A stretch of 64,000 nt of DNA. It comes from an uncultured Muribaculaceae bacterium (GTDB lineage Bacteria > Bacteroidota > Bacteroidia > Bacteroidales > Muribaculaceae). Position numbers and translations under genes: made by a program. The notes beneath the pieces were generated by a model. The model ran no database searches, was not told the DNA's origin, and saw only the letters and a list, made by a program, of their open reading frames with translations. Below, piece after piece: positions 25,001 to 33,066 of this stretch (its first letter is position 1; each line of letters begins with the position of its first letter). The stretch is from contig CAJTME010000001.1 of assembly GCA_910577315.1 (NCBI GenBank), positions 124,001 to 188,000 of the forward strand, given 5' to 3'.

Positions 25001-25690
25001 AATAACTATGCAAGCGAGAACATGGAAGTATGCGATGCCAGCATCGAAGCAACCATCGACTCTACAGAAGGCGCCACTATCGAAGGCGAGAAACTCGGAC
25101 GCGAATGGTTCGCTACCACTCTTGGCTTTGAGTATGGCGCTGACAAGGCTTGGAACGAACTCTCCGACGCCGATCCCGCCCTCAACCATGAAATCACCAA
25201 TTTCTGCTCGCCCGACGAAATCTCGGCCGAAGAAGGCACTACCTTTAACGTAAACGTGGTATTCGTAGGCCGTGACATCAAGGACGCAGAATCGGTAATG
25301 GACGACTTCACATTCACCTGCGACGAATCCATCGCCGCCATGACCGGCAAGACCTCGTTCTACAACAACACCCTCGTGGTTGAATTCGAAGCCCTTAAGG
25401 TCGGTGTCACTGAAATCGAAATTTGCGGCGCCAAGTGCTCGGTAACCGTTACCGAAGCCGTCAACGGCGTCCAGGACATCCTCACTCCCGAGGCTTCCAC
25501 CCTTATCCGCGTTGATGCTGCCGGCATCCACGCCGAAGGCTGCCGCATCGCCCTTTACAATGCTGCCGGCATCCTGATGGGAGCTGGCGAGAACTTCGTC
25601 GCCACCGACCGTCTGGCACGCGGCATCTACGTTGCCACCGCCACCGACAATCAAGGCAACGCCCAGACCCTCAAAGTGGTTATCCGCTAA
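22022..25690 (+). CDS. Large secreted GLUG-repeat protein with T9SS-type C-terminal tail
   Basis: From the ATG at 22022 (MVKLFALSAALLATSATFAA, a signal peptide) the protein has 1222 residues. Residues about 25-680 form an exported beta-rich region I do not recognise, full of acidic and aromatic residues. From about 690 to 910 there are GLUG-type repeats: LNGNGHTISGL, GGLVGLAA, GGIAGQL, GGIVGQQ, GGIVGNS, GGLVGSL. This repeat is common in bacterial surface adhesins. A beta-sandwich-like region follows, and the last ~50 residues (IALYNAAGILMG, ARGIYVATA, LKVVIR) fit a T9SS sorting tail. Surface adhesion or glycan contact is inferred from the repeats only. The ORF is open further upstream, but the ATG chosen is the one that gives a signal peptide. 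Confidence 0.72.
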   Translation: MVKLFALSAALLATSATFAAPAVTPAQAKALAERNSTPFPYAQKFQPKEGLANPDSKFAKAKVAANPNITTMPSGDELSYMQSPTGETWFYNMQEVYTEVDHEAWTERVLTGFDLTVYDANLREIGKVHDDIELEGEQTSIRAIMVDASLTQKFFNSDSKYEVVVAVAAANPNYQVDYYSLVYSIGAAADENGNTPRIGRFDGYICASVNAPMDGEDFYLSFIQEGFDPDKYDDTDASLGDEFTQYAASMYVEVTTYKKGGWSGAPQPVGTNRIYLPNLPGDQQNAPFFMATVKNGAPTFVVSYYENWYFDNAVGPTWDESLSGTTGMPNKDNNLVVDVFTIAPGSSQMTLKQSTKIFADQEDENEDVLMRYYSIGSLAFDDDLLADGTLLITLQKYLRSDDDNTLDSYYHYSADGELIDIIAEDVSGMYFMSDLAGYEPQVLLISLDETVVNPDGSVGASTGTYTFVDIYSGTTAFETASVVGSFQLKSNVDRYPVGNSYEYAFETMQAYYDEDRNVIEQIVWLNLDGEISHIDKLNIGKDVAIAQPYIASEALSPYLFDTNEAREYMWLVKRYVGNASQTAEELIIVNTEGETILTIGQDAEKGALSNIGLINIDTNPKLSILYRDVNWVQTNDFYDLPLTKFGQGGDGTAENPYKIASYGDFAEIAKNTMAHYELVADLDASGHKLPAITGQFTGSLNGNGHTISGLTTANGSIFSSLGNGAVVSDIKFVGATMENPSSTTGFIANMATGAKVTDIHVYGLAIDNADADCTFGGLVGLAALNTFIYNSSISSANINLPKAYGLGGIAGQLRTGATVSACSFSGAINAESEVGGIVGQQDADGSIFNCHVDADITAMNTIGGIVGNSAGAVIEKCYVEGSIKANGNTSSYNDNGPCAGGLVGSLNARFSTGADGSQTVNSEKIIKNNFVNLSSLEGYTPTTPERWPNQQNTLHRLVGRSFAQYEPEPTGYDEWDEPSYEGSVARPAEGGLDNNYASENMEVCDASIEATIDSTEGATIEGEKLGREWFATTLGFEYGADKAWNELSDADPALNHEITNFCSPDEISAEEGTTFNVNVVFVGRDIKDAESVMDDFTFTCDESIAAMTGKTSFYNNTLVVEFEALKVGVTEIEICGAKCSVTVTEAVNGVQDILTPEASTLIRVDAAGIHAEGCRIALYNAAGILMGAGENFVATDRLARGIYVATATDNQGNAQTLKVVIR

Positions 25691-25713
25691 TCTGCACGAT
25701 TCGTAAATCCATT

Positions 25714-25746
25714 AAAAAGCCGGGAGTTATTACTTCCGGCTTTTTG
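25714..25746 (+). terminator. Intrinsic terminator after the GLUG-repeat protein gene
   Basis: The arms aaaaagccgg (25714-25723) and ccggcttttt (25736-25745) pair and end in a T-run. Confidence 0.8.
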
Positions 25747-25785
25747 TATTTTCCGCCCCAGGCCAATCTGCAAGAGCCACGGCAC

Positions 25786-25822
25786 AAAAAAACAGGCGAC
25801 GCAAAGCGAAGCCTGTTTTTTT
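25786..25822 (-). terminator. Intrinsic terminator of the TSCPD protein gene
   Basis: The arms 25786-25797 (aaaaaaacaggc) and 25811-25822 pair over 12 bp; on the minus strand the stem ends in seven T, 16 bases past the TSCPD stop. Confidence 0.75.
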
Positions 25823-25837
25823 ATCACATAAAATTTC

Positions 25838-26080
25838 TTATCCAATTGAATCCAGAGCCTTGGCAATCTGGTCGGGACAGGATGTGGCCTTATGACCGCA
25901 ACGTATGCCACGCAACGCACTGGCAACGTCTTCAACCCGGCGTCCACGGCATAAAGCCGCGATGCCCTGAAGATTGCCGTGGCAACCGCCCGTAACGTGC
26001 AAATCGACGACAACGCCGTCGTTCACTTCAATTTCTACAAGACGGCTGCATGTGCCGACAGGTGTATATTCAATTTTCAT
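25838..26080 (-). CDS. TSCPD-domain protein (TIGR03905-like)
   Basis: This 80-residue protein resembles the TIGR03905 family of stand-alone TSCPD domains, related to the C-terminal zinc domain of class II ribonucleotide reductase (NrdJ). The visible signature is KIEYTPVGTCSRLVEIEV, then VTGGCHGNLQGIAALCRGR, and finally CGHKATSCPDQIAKAL, with four well-spaced Cys and TSCPD near the end. The Cys are consistent with a metal site. Its role is unknown in most genomes. The start ATG at 26080 (MKIEYTPV) is only seven bases from the 3' end of the tRNA-Leu gene, so it may share the tRNA's transcript; longer in-frame readings would run into the tRNA and are rejected. Confidence 0.82.
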   Translation of the reverse strand: MKIEYTPVGTCSRLVEIEVNDGVVVDLHVTGGCHGNLQGIAALCRGRRVEDVASALRGIRCGHKATSCPDQIAKALDSIG

Positions 26081-26086
26081 AATTAG

Positions 26087-26171
26087 TGCTCGAAGCGGGA
26101 CTCGAACCCGCACGGTCGCAATGACCAAGGGATTTTAAGTCCCTCGTGGCTACCATTACACCATTCGAGCA
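26087..26171 (-). tRNA. tRNA-Leu, anticodon UAA
   Basis: The 85-base gene folds as a class II tRNA with a perfect seven-base acceptor stem (TGCTCGA/TCGAGCA), a T-arm containing GGTTCGAGTCC, a long variable arm, and the anticodon loop CTTAAAA with anticodon TAA (reads UUA). The CCA end is not encoded. A TAACTTTG element (26189-26196) lies just upstream on the same strand. The TSCPD gene begins seven bases downstream. Confidence 0.95.
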
Positions 26172-26188
26172 TAACGTGGATAGCGGTG

Positions 26189-26196
26189 CAAAGTTA
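26189..26196 (-). promoter_or_regulatory. -7 promoter element for tRNA-Leu
   Basis: Read on the minus strand this is TAACTTTG, a perfect TAnnTTTG, ending 17 bases before the tRNA 5' end. Confidence 0.6.
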
Positions 26197-26344
26197 CGAA
26201 TAATTCCGATAACCCCAAAATTTCATTGTAAAAAAGGCCTTGCTATTTTTCAACCGCCAAACACTCAGAAGCCGCAGATTGTTATTCAATTGGTCGTATC
26301 GGCGATTTTTTGGACGTTTCTACTTGTCTTTAAAAACTTTTTAT

Positions 26345-26352
26345 TAAATTTG
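26345..26352 (+). promoter_or_regulatory. -7 promoter element for the acyl-CoA synthetase gene
   Basis: TAAATTTG matches TAnnTTTG, with TTG at 26324-26326 as a possible -33 element. The ATG follows at 26372. Confidence 0.6.
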
Positions 26353-26371
26353 CAGCCTTATCAATTCCGAC

Positions 26372-28048
26372 ATGAAACAAGAATCTTATACCGCCAACCC
26401 TGATTCAATCATCTCATTGGTCGAATGTTCCGTGCGAAAAAACTGGGAGCATCCGGCCCTAAGTGACCTCCACGGCGTTGAATTTGAATACCGCGACGTA
26501 GCCCGCAAGATTGCAAAGCTTCATATACTTTTTGAAAAATCGGGACTCAAGCCCGGCGATAAGATAGCCCTATGCGGCAAAAACTGCTCGCAATGGGCCA
26601 TCGCGTTCCTTGCCTCGCTCACATACGGCACCGTTTCCGTACCCATCCTGCACGAGTTCAAGCCGGACAACGTCCATCATCTCGTGTGCCATTCCGACGC
26701 CAAACTGCTTTTCGTCGATTCATCCATATGGGAAAACCTCGACCCGGAGGCACTCCCGGGGCTGGACGGTGCGCTCTTGATAAGCGACTATTCGCTGCTG
26801 TTGTCAAGGTCAAAAAAACTGACCGAAGCGCGCAAGACCCTGAACCGCCTGTTCGGCGAAGCCTACCCCGAACGCTTCACCCCCGAGGATGTAAAATACA
26901 AAGAGCCGAAGTTAATGGACGAGCTTGCTGTAATAAATTACACTTCGGGCTCAACCGGCTTTTCGAAAGGCGTCATGCTCACTTACCGCAACATATGGAG
27001 CAACGTGCGCTTCGCAATCGACAACATTCCGTTTTTCTGCCCCGGCGACGGTATGATATGCATGCTGCCGCTGGCCCACATGTACGGATTGTGTGTGGAG
27101 CTGCTTTTCCCGTTCACCAAGGGATGCCACATCAATTTCCTTACGCGCACTCCTTCTCCGAAAATCATTCTGGAGGCGTTTGCTTCTGTCCGGCCCAAGC
27201 TCATCATCACCGTGCCCCTGGTAATTGAGAAAATCATAAAGACTCGCGTGTTCCCCACCCTCCAGAAACCTGTGATGCGACTGCTGCTCCACACACCGGT
27301 GGTAAACGAGAAAATCCTTGAGAAAATACGCGCCAAGCTGATGGACGTATTCGGCGGCAACCTGCACCAGCTCGTCATAGGCGGCGCGGCACTCAACGCC
27401 GATGTCGATGCCTTCCTGCGTAAAATCAAGTTCCCGTTCACCGTCGGCTACGGCATGACTGAGTGCGCCCCCCTCATCACATACGCCAAGTGGGATGAAC
27501 AGCGCCCGGGTTCATGCGGCAAAATCGTCGACCGCATGGAGGCCCGCATTGATTCACCAGACCCGGCAGTAACCCCCGGGCTCTTATGGGTAAAGGGCGA
27601 TAATGTCACCAAAGGCTACTACAAGAACGACGAAGCCACAACCTCGTCGTTCAAAGACGGATGGTTCAATACCGGCGACATCTGCCAGCGCGATGCCGAC
27701 GGTTATTTCTACATCCGCGGACGCGACAAGAGCATGATTCTCGGTCCGTCGGGACAGAACATCTACCCCGAGGAGATTGAGCAGAAAATCAATAATCTGC
27801 CTTACGTCACCGAGTCGCTCGTGGTGGAAAAAGACGGCAAGCTCGTGGCGCTGATCTATCCTGATTTTGACGCGGCGCACAACGCCGGAATCGGAGACCC
27901 GCAAATCGAAGAACTCATGGAGAAAAACACCAAGGCACTCAACGCCGATCTCCCGGCCTACAGCCAGATTTCAGGCGTAAAAATCTTCCACGAGGAATTT
28001 GAAAAGACTCCGAAACGCTCGATAAAGCGCTACATCTACCAGAACTAA
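26372..28048 (+). CDS. AMP-forming long-chain acyl-CoA synthetase
   Basis: This 558-residue member of the ANL superfamily activates a fatty acid with ATP to an acyl-adenylate and then loads it on CoA (or possibly on another carrier). The P-loop-like motif NYTSGSTGFSKGVML lies near residues 190-204, the A5 motif GYGMTECAPL near 360-370, the GWFNTGD loop near 430, and a C-terminal lysine region KTPKRSIKRYIY at the very end that can supply the catalytic lysine. The sequence resembles FadD-type enzymes with membrane-exposed hydrophobic patches, but has no membrane segment. Chain length cannot be told. It stands alone with its own promoter and a bidirectional terminator shared with the convergent radA. 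Confidence 0.9.
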   Translation: MKQESYTANPDSIISLVECSVRKNWEHPALSDLHGVEFEYRDVARKIAKLHILFEKSGLKPGDKIALCGKNCSQWAIAFLASLTYGTVSVPILHEFKPDNVHHLVCHSDAKLLFVDSSIWENLDPEALPGLDGALLISDYSLLLSRSKKLTEARKTLNRLFGEAYPERFTPEDVKYKEPKLMDELAVINYTSGSTGFSKGVMLTYRNIWSNVRFAIDNIPFFCPGDGMICMLPLAHMYGLCVELLFPFTKGCHINFLTRTPSPKIILEAFASVRPKLIITVPLVIEKIIKTRVFPTLQKPVMRLLLHTPVVNEKILEKIRAKLMDVFGGNLHQLVIGGAALNADVDAFLRKIKFPFTVGYGMTECAPLITYAKWDEQRPGSCGKIVDRMEARIDSPDPAVTPGLLWVKGDNVTKGYYKNDEATTSSFKDGWFNTGDICQRDADGYFYIRGRDKSMILGPSGQNIYPEEIEQKINNLPYVTESLVVEKDGKLVALIYPDFDAAHNAGIGDPQIEELMEKNTKALNADLPAYSQISGVKIFHEEFEKTPKRSIKRYIYQN

Positions 28049-28063
28049 CAGGCTGAATATACC

Positions 28064-28122
28064 ACATTCCGTCCGTCAGCACGGGGAAACAATTTTCCCG
28101 CACTGCCGGACGGAATGTTTTA
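28064..28122. terminator. Bidirectional terminator between the acyl-CoA synthetase gene and radA
   Basis: The arms acattccgtccg (28064-28075) and cggacggaatgt (28107-28118) pair perfectly; an inner imperfect stem (cgggg...cccg) extends them, and four T follow on the plus strand. Confidence 0.7.
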
Positions 28123-28124
28123 TA

Positions 28125-29495
28125 TCAGGCAAAGAGCGTGCGGAATGCTTCTTCAACCCGCGACACTTCAATAATCTTTATGGTAAAACGCGAGGTATCG
28201 ACACCCTTCAGATTTCCTTTTGGAACAAGTATCCGCTCCATGCCAAGTTTCTGTGCTTCGGCGATGCGCTGCTCGAGGCGTGCGACGGGGCGTATCTCGC
28301 CCGAAAGGCCCACCTCGCCGGCCATGCAGGTTGTGTGCGGCACGGGAGTGTCGAAATTGCTCGACAGAATCGCGCATATCACCGGCAGGTCAAGCGCGGG
28401 GTCATTTACTTTAAGACCTCCCGCGATGTTGAGAAACACGTCTTTCGCGGCAAGCTTGAAACCCACACGTTTTTCCAATACGGCAAGCAGCATGTTCATC
28501 CGCTTGGAGTCGAAGCCAGTGACGGAGCGCTGGGGAGTACCGTATGCAGCCGTGCTCACCAGTGCCTGTACCTCAATCAGGAACGGCCTGGCGCCTTCGA
28601 TGGTAACGCCTATGGCCACACCGCTCAACGCTTCATCAGTGGTACTGAGCAGGAGTTCGGAGGGATTGACGACCTCACGCAGTCCCCGCTGGCCCATTTC
28701 ATAAATTCCAAGTTCGGAGGTGGAACCGAAGCGGTTCTTTATGGCGCGGAGTATGCGGAACATGTACTGTCGGTCGCCCTCGAACTGAAGTACTGCATCA
28801 ACAATATGCTCAAGTACTTTCGGACCGGCAAGGGAACCCTCTTTGGTGATATGGCCAATCAGCAGCACAGGTACGCCTGAATCCTTGGCATATTTCAACA
28901 ACTGGGCCGCACATTCGCGCACCTGGCTCACACTTCCGGCCGACGAGTCGAGGGCATCCGAGGCGATGGTCTGGATTGAGTCGATGACAAGGATACCCGG
29001 TTGAATGTCTTCTATATGCTTGAATATGCCTTCGAGCGATGTATCGCACACAATGAACAGGTTGTCCGACCCACGGCCAATGCGGTCAGCCCTCAGTTTC
29101 AGCTGCATGGCGCTTTCCTCGCCCGAGGCGTAAAGGATGGTTTTGGTCTTTATTGCAAGCAGGTTCTGCAGCACAAGGGTAGATTTGCCAACTCCCGGCT
29201 CACCGCCGATAAGAACCATCGCGCCCGGCACCAGGCCACCGCCCAGCACCCTGTTGAGCTCGCCCGACGGCATCTTTATTCTGGGAAGATCGGAAGTGGC
29301 GATTGCATTCAGCGGCTGAGCCACTGACTTGCCTGACCCGGCCACCGGCGACGGCGAACGCGACGGCGTTGAGGCCACTTTTTCCTCGACCATTGAGTTC
29401 CATGCCCCACAGGCCGGACACCGGCCCTCCCAGCGCAGCGATTCGTTGCCGCACTGGTTGCACAGCCACACGGATTTATATTTAGTCTTGGCCAT
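28125..29495 (-). CDS. radA: DNA repair protein RadA
   Basis: RadA (Sms) is a RecA-like ATPase that promotes branch migration during recombination and repair. The 456-residue protein shows all hallmarks: a four-Cys zinc finger (C12, C15, C26, C29), the Walker A sequence GGEPGVGKST at 97-106, a Walker B strand ILVIDS near 168-173, the RadA-specific KNRFG motif at 253-257, and a Lon-protease-like C-terminal domain from about residue 275. The length is normal. The start overlaps the end of the RNA methyltransferase gene by 14 bases, so translation is probably coupled within the operon bioB-methyltransferase-radA. Confidence 0.95.
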   Translation of the reverse strand: MAKTKYKSVWLCNQCGNESLRWEGRCPACGAWNSMVEEKVASTPSRSPSPVAGSGKSVAQPLNAIATSDLPRIKMPSGELNRVLGGGLVPGAMVLIGGEPGVGKSTLVLQNLLAIKTKTILYASGEESAMQLKLRADRIGRGSDNLFIVCDTSLEGIFKHIEDIQPGILVIDSIQTIASDALDSSAGSVSQVRECAAQLLKYAKDSGVPVLLIGHITKEGSLAGPKVLEHIVDAVLQFEGDRQYMFRILRAIKNRFGSTSELGIYEMGQRGLREVVNPSELLLSTTDEALSGVAIGVTIEGARPFLIEVQALVSTAAYGTPQRSVTGFDSKRMNMLLAVLEKRVGFKLAAKDVFLNIAGGLKVNDPALDLPVICAILSSNFDTPVPHTTCMAGEVGLSGEIRPVARLEQRIAEAQKLGMERILVPKGNLKGVDTSRFTIKIIEVSRVEEAFRTLFA

Positions 29496-30252
29496 AGAAG
29501 CGTGAGCGGAATTGAGAGAGGGTTATTGCCGTGGCGGTGGCCACGTTGAGCGATTCAGACGTCGCGCGACCGGGAGGATACGACGGAATGAACAAACGGC
29601 GGGTCACGGCAGCAGCCACTTCTGCCGAAATTCCACTGCCCTCGTTACCCATAACGATCACTCCGTTATCCGACAAAGGCTGCCGGTAGATGTTTTCCCC
29701 GTCAAGGAATGTCCCATAGACAGGCACTTCCTTGCCAACGGCCTCCAGCATTTCGGGCAGGTTTCCATATATGACCTTAACCCGGGAAATCGCACCCATG
29801 GTGGCCTGCACCACCTTGGGGTTAAAGCAGTCGACAGTATCAGCCGAAGCCAGGATTGTGGTTATACCCATCCAGTCGGCTGTGCGGATTATGGTGCCGA
29901 GATTGCCTGGATCCTGCACTCGGTCAAGGGCAATGACAAGATTCCCGGCAGGCAGTTCCGGATCAAACACGTAATCGTCGGGAAGTTCATACACGGCTAT
30001 CACATCGGGGGCAAGCGACATTGAACTCATCTCGCCCAGCATACCGCGGTTGACCGCCACTACCGGGCCATCGACATCATGCGCCGCGAGCCATGCTTCT
30101 GTAGCGGCAAGCAGCCTCAGCTTGAACGCGCCCAGCGTGTCAAGGACACATTTGGTGCCCTCGGCCATGAAAGCGCCCTGCCGGCGACGTCCTTTGGCCT
30201 CGGCAAGCGAGGCGATTTCCTTACGTCGGGCTTTGGTAAGTTCAAAATTCAT
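29482..30252 (-). CDS. TrmH/SpoU-family RNA 2'-O-methyltransferase
   Basis: This 256-residue protein is a SPOUT-class methyltransferase that methylates ribose in rRNA or tRNA with S-adenosylmethionine. An N-terminal substrate-binding domain (about 1-95) precedes the knotted catalytic domain. The three SpoU motifs are clear: motif 1 ALDRVQDPGNLGTIIRTAD (about 107-126), motif 2 VMGNEGSGIS near 195-206 and motif 3 LFIPSYPPGRATSESLNVATA near 220-240. Whether it acts on 23S rRNA (RlmB-like) or tRNA cannot be decided. It overlaps bioB by 11 bases upstream and radA by 14 bases downstream. Confidence 0.9.
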   Translation of the reverse strand: MNFELTKARRKEIASLAEAKGRRRQGAFMAEGTKCVLDTLGAFKLRLLAATEAWLAAHDVDGPVVAVNRGMLGEMSSMSLAPDVIAVYELPDDYVFDPELPAGNLVIALDRVQDPGNLGTIIRTADWMGITTILASADTVDCFNPKVVQATMGAISRVKVIYGNLPEMLEAVGKEVPVYGTFLDGENIYRQPLSDNGVIVMGNEGSGISAEVAAAVTRRLFIPSYPPGRATSESLNVATATAITLSQFRSRFYGQD

Positions 30253-31213
30253 ATCCAGCCTCGCGGGTAAGGTCTTTGTCTTCGTCTACAGTAGAACCGA
30301 TTGTAGTGAGCAGGTCACCGACAGTGGCGCCGTTGATACCGATGCGCATGGCCTCCAGCTGCACGTGGCGGCTGAGGCGCGCCCGGCCCCCGGCAAAGCG
30401 CAGCGTGACTTTCGGGTGGGCAAGACGCATTATTGCGATTGCGTCAAGGATTTCATCGTCGGTAATCAGCGGAGTGCTCTCCAGAGGAGTACCTTTTATG
30501 GGCGAAAGAATGTTGACGGGAATAGACTCAGGGCGCGCCTTTCTGAGCACCAGTGCGAACTCGGCTCGCTGGCGCACGGTTTCCCCCATGCCGATGATAC
30601 CGCCCGAGCAGACTTCCATTCCAAGTTCGTGGGCATACGATATGGTGCGGAGTTTGTCCTCGATGGTGTGGGTAGTGCATAGGGTGGCGAAATGCGATGG
30701 TGCCGTCTCGAGATTGCAGTGATAGCGGCGTACGCCTGAATCATACAGCTGCCGCATCTCCTCTGCATTAAGCAAGCCGAGCGAAGCGCATGTGAAAATA
30801 CCGACTTCATCCTTTATCTCGCGCAGCACGGCAGTCATTTGCCTGAGGGCCTCGCCCTTGACCGCCCTTCCGCTGGCCACGAGCGAGAAGCGGCGCACAC
30901 CCTGCGAATGGTTAAGCCGGGCGGCATGCATGCACTCGTCATGGTCCACCATCGGATATGAATGACACCCGGTGGAATAATGGGCCGACTGGGCGCACCA
31001 CTTGCAATTTTCAGAGCATTTGCCCGAGCGGGCATTTATTATCGAGCATGAATCAAATTGGCGGGGACAGAATTTAGCGGTGACCTCTGCTGCGGCCTCC
31101 CGCAATTCATGCGAAGGCACATCGCAAAGCGAGTAGACTTCATCCTCGGTCAGTTCGCCGCCGGCGAGCACCTTCTCCTTGAGGAGGTCAATGTTTACAT
31201 AATTGGTTGACAT
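30242..31213 (-). CDS. bioB: Biotin synthase
   Basis: BioB is a radical-SAM enzyme that inserts sulfur into dethiobiotin, the last step of biotin synthesis. The SAM-cluster motif is C66-x3-C70-x2-C73 within NARSGKCSENCKWCAQS; further conserved segments are the FSLVASGRAV stretch (about 105-115), the YHCNLETAPSHF loop around 160, CSGGIIGMGET near 195-206 and the AGGRARLSRHVQ near 280-291 that contributes to the auxiliary cluster. The 323-residue length is typical. No other bio gene is seen in the window. It is the first gene of the overlapping operon and follows a -7 element at 31236-31243. Confidence 0.95.
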   Translation of the reverse strand: MSTNYVNIDLLKEKVLAGGELTEDEVYSLCDVPSHELREAAAEVTAKFCPRQFDSCSIINARSGKCSENCKWCAQSAHYSTGCHSYPMVDHDECMHAARLNHSQGVRRFSLVASGRAVKGEALRQMTAVLREIKDEVGIFTCASLGLLNAEEMRQLYDSGVRRYHCNLETAPSHFATLCTTHTIEDKLRTISYAHELGMEVCSGGIIGMGETVRQRAEFALVLRKARPESIPVNILSPIKGTPLESTPLITDDEILDAIAIMRLAHPKVTLRFAGGRARLSRHVQLEAMRIGINGATVGDLLTTIGSTVDEDKDLTREAGYEF

Positions 31214-31235
31214 AACGATATATTACAGTACACTA

Positions 31236-31243
31236 CAAAACTA
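31236..31243 (-). promoter_or_regulatory. -7 promoter element for bioB
   Basis: Read on the minus strand this is TAGTTTTG, which matches TAnnTTTG. It lies about 20 bases before the bioB start. Confidence 0.5.
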
Positions 31244-31310
31244 CAAAGGGACACGGCCCCACGAACCTGAGGTCTTCATGCCCTTTGGTACAGATAAATG
31301 TATGGAGGAT

Positions 31311-31865
31311 TCAATTGAAGTCCATTTCATCAAAGCCCTCGGCTTCAAACTCGTCGGGATTGTATGCGTCCGAACCATAGAACTCCTCGTCGAGATCTTC
31401 AGCCGACGGAATAGCCTTCGCGGCCTTGGCATCAACCTGGGCGTCAAACTCGTCCATGTCCACGGTCTGTTTGGGAGCCTGTCCGAGCGAGAGCGTGCAG
31501 ACGGGGTCTTTCAATGTCTTGCCGGGAATCATCTCGGTCATTTCCATAAACATGGCCCTGTCGGTCATATAATCGAACACAAACAGCAACTTCTGGCCTT
31601 CGTCATCGATAAAATCCTCAAGGACAGCATCATCCATCAGCCACGCCTCCTGATCGGAATCAAGATCCATGTCCTCATAAGTTATTTCCTTGCGCTTTTC
31701 CCAGCCGTCGTCGCAAATGAAAAATGAGTCCATCATCGTCTTGTCATAGCCGACGGAATCACAAATCGCATTTTTTAGGTCGAGAAAGGTAGCCTGCGCG
31801 TCAATTTTAATCTCGCGCTTGAATGTCTCAGCTCCGTCCGACACGATTCTGAAGTTGAAAATCAT
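31311..31865 (-). CDS. Acidic pRiA4b ORF-3-like protein
   Basis: This 184-residue protein fits the pRiA4b ORF-3-like family, small soluble proteins first noted on plasmids and next to insertion sequences, with no defined biochemical role. The domain spans roughly residues 1-110: FNFRIVSDGAETFKREIKIDA, then FLDLKNAICDSVGYD, DSFFICDDGWEKRKEITY and KLLFVFDYMTDRAMFMEM. The C-terminal third (about 135-184) is very acidic (DLDEEFYGSDAYNPDEFEAEGFDEMDFN) and probably disordered. No transposase accompanies it, so it looks like a resident chromosomal gene. It is monocistronic, with a weak TATCTTCG-like element near 31928-31935. Confidence 0.7.
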   Translation of the reverse strand: MIFNFRIVSDGAETFKREIKIDAQATFLDLKNAICDSVGYDKTMMDSFFICDDGWEKRKEITYEDMDLDSDQEAWLMDDAVLEDFIDDEGQKLLFVFDYMTDRAMFMEMTEMIPGKTLKDPVCTLSLGQAPKQTVDMDEFDAQVDAKAAKAIPSAEDLDEEFYGSDAYNPDEFEAEGFDEMDFN

Positions 31866-32025
31866 ATAGTTATGTCGTTTTTAAGTTCGTTGTCAAGTTG
31901 TGGCGCCGCACACTCGCGGTTTCATGATGCGAAGATAACAATTATCAACTGAAAATTGCAAATAAAAAATGATAAATCTGCAAAAAGCATCCAAACGTTT
32001 AACGACACACCCCCTTCCGGGCCGT

Positions 32026-33057
32026 TCAGTCAAGCATAAGGGATATGAAGGGACGGCGCGTGGGAAGTTCAAACACATCTCCGATTTCAGGGGATGAGAA
32101 AATCACCCTGGCCAATACATCGACCGACACATCGAGCGCGTATTTCTTCACCGGCACTGAGGCGCGGGTGCACTGCCCCTTGCGCAGCACAAACACACCG
32201 TTGTTTGCCGCAATAACCGGGTCATGCACACGTATTACCTGGTCGATTTTCTGATTTGAAGCAGCCAGGGCAGCAAGAACCACTTCGGCATTTATGATGC
32301 GCAGCATGCCGCGCGAACGCAGCGAAGCCTTGCGGCCTGTCGGCTCAGCCCATACCACGAAAGCTTTCTCAGGCGTTTCCATCCGCACATACGCCAACGC
32401 AGCCTCGGCAGCAGCCTCGGACGACGACAGCAATTCAATCACCTTGACCTCATCACCGACCTGGGCGAACGCAATGGCCTCGCCTCCGTTGCCGTCTGTC
32501 ACGGCCCTCACCACCCCGTTGTCAAGTTTCATGTCGGCGAGAATCTGGGTGAAACGTTCCCCGGAATGACGCACGCTGCCCATGCGCAAAGCTTCCAACC
32601 GGCTGAACATATCAAACGACGGCTCCACAGTCGAGAACTCCTCGCCGAGCACGAAAGCATGGAGGGCGGTGTAGCGAAGTTCATCGGCATAGAACACGGT
32701 GGCAAATCCGAACTTATCGTAAAAGAAATACAGCCGGCGTTCGGCCGGAATCAAGGCTGCGAAAGCATCACCACGCTCATACGACTCTTTCAGCGCCTTA
32801 ACCATGAGGCGGTGCATGTGACCCTTGCCACGCTCGCTCTTGGCCGTGGCGACGCACGAAAGATAGGCCAGCGGAAGTTCGGCTCCATGAAATTCCATGG
32901 GATAGCGGCTCGACAGCAGCGTCGCCACCGGCTTGCCGTCGACTTCCTCGGCCAGTACGTCGGTCTCGTCATACACTTCGGCCATGAACCAGTCGAGCCA
33001 TTTGTCGTCGGTGGTGAAGGCCTCGCGGAATAGGCGTCTGAAATCGTTCTTGTTCAT
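32026..33057 (-). CDS. Eis-like GNAT N-acetyltransferase
   Basis: This 343-residue protein looks like the three-part Eis family: a first GNAT domain (about 1-125) with the acetyl-CoA loop VATAKSERGKGHMHRLM, a second degenerate GNAT domain (about 130-240), and a C-terminal SCP2-like sterol-carrier domain (about 245-343), here beta-rich with a RVHDPVIAANNGVFVL strand. Eis proteins acetylate amines on aminoglycosides or proteins, but the substrate cannot be inferred. It starts only nine bases after the stop of the NADH dehydrogenase gene, so they probably share a transcript. Closest Bacteroidota relatives of this layout are known to me only as uncharacterised proteins. Confidence 0.75.
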   Translation of the reverse strand: MNKNDFRRLFREAFTTDDKWLDWFMAEVYDETDVLAEEVDGKPVATLLSSRYPMEFHGAELPLAYLSCVATAKSERGKGHMHRLMVKALKESYERGDAFAALIPAERRLYFFYDKFGFATVFYADELRYTALHAFVLGEEFSTVEPSFDMFSRLEALRMGSVRHSGERFTQILADMKLDNGVVRAVTDGNGGEAIAFAQVGDEVKVIELLSSSEAAAEAALAYVRMETPEKAFVVWAEPTGRKASLRSRGMLRIINAEVVLAALAASNQKIDQVIRVHDPVIAANNGVFVLRKGQCTRASVPVKKYALDVSVDVLARVIFSSPEIGDVFELPTRRPFISLMLD

Positions 33058-33066
33058 AAGCGGGTG

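Noticed and set aside
26087..26171. tRNA-Leu as an integration site
   Set aside because: No integrase and no repeat of the tRNA 3' end was noticed nearby; the flanking genes look resident.
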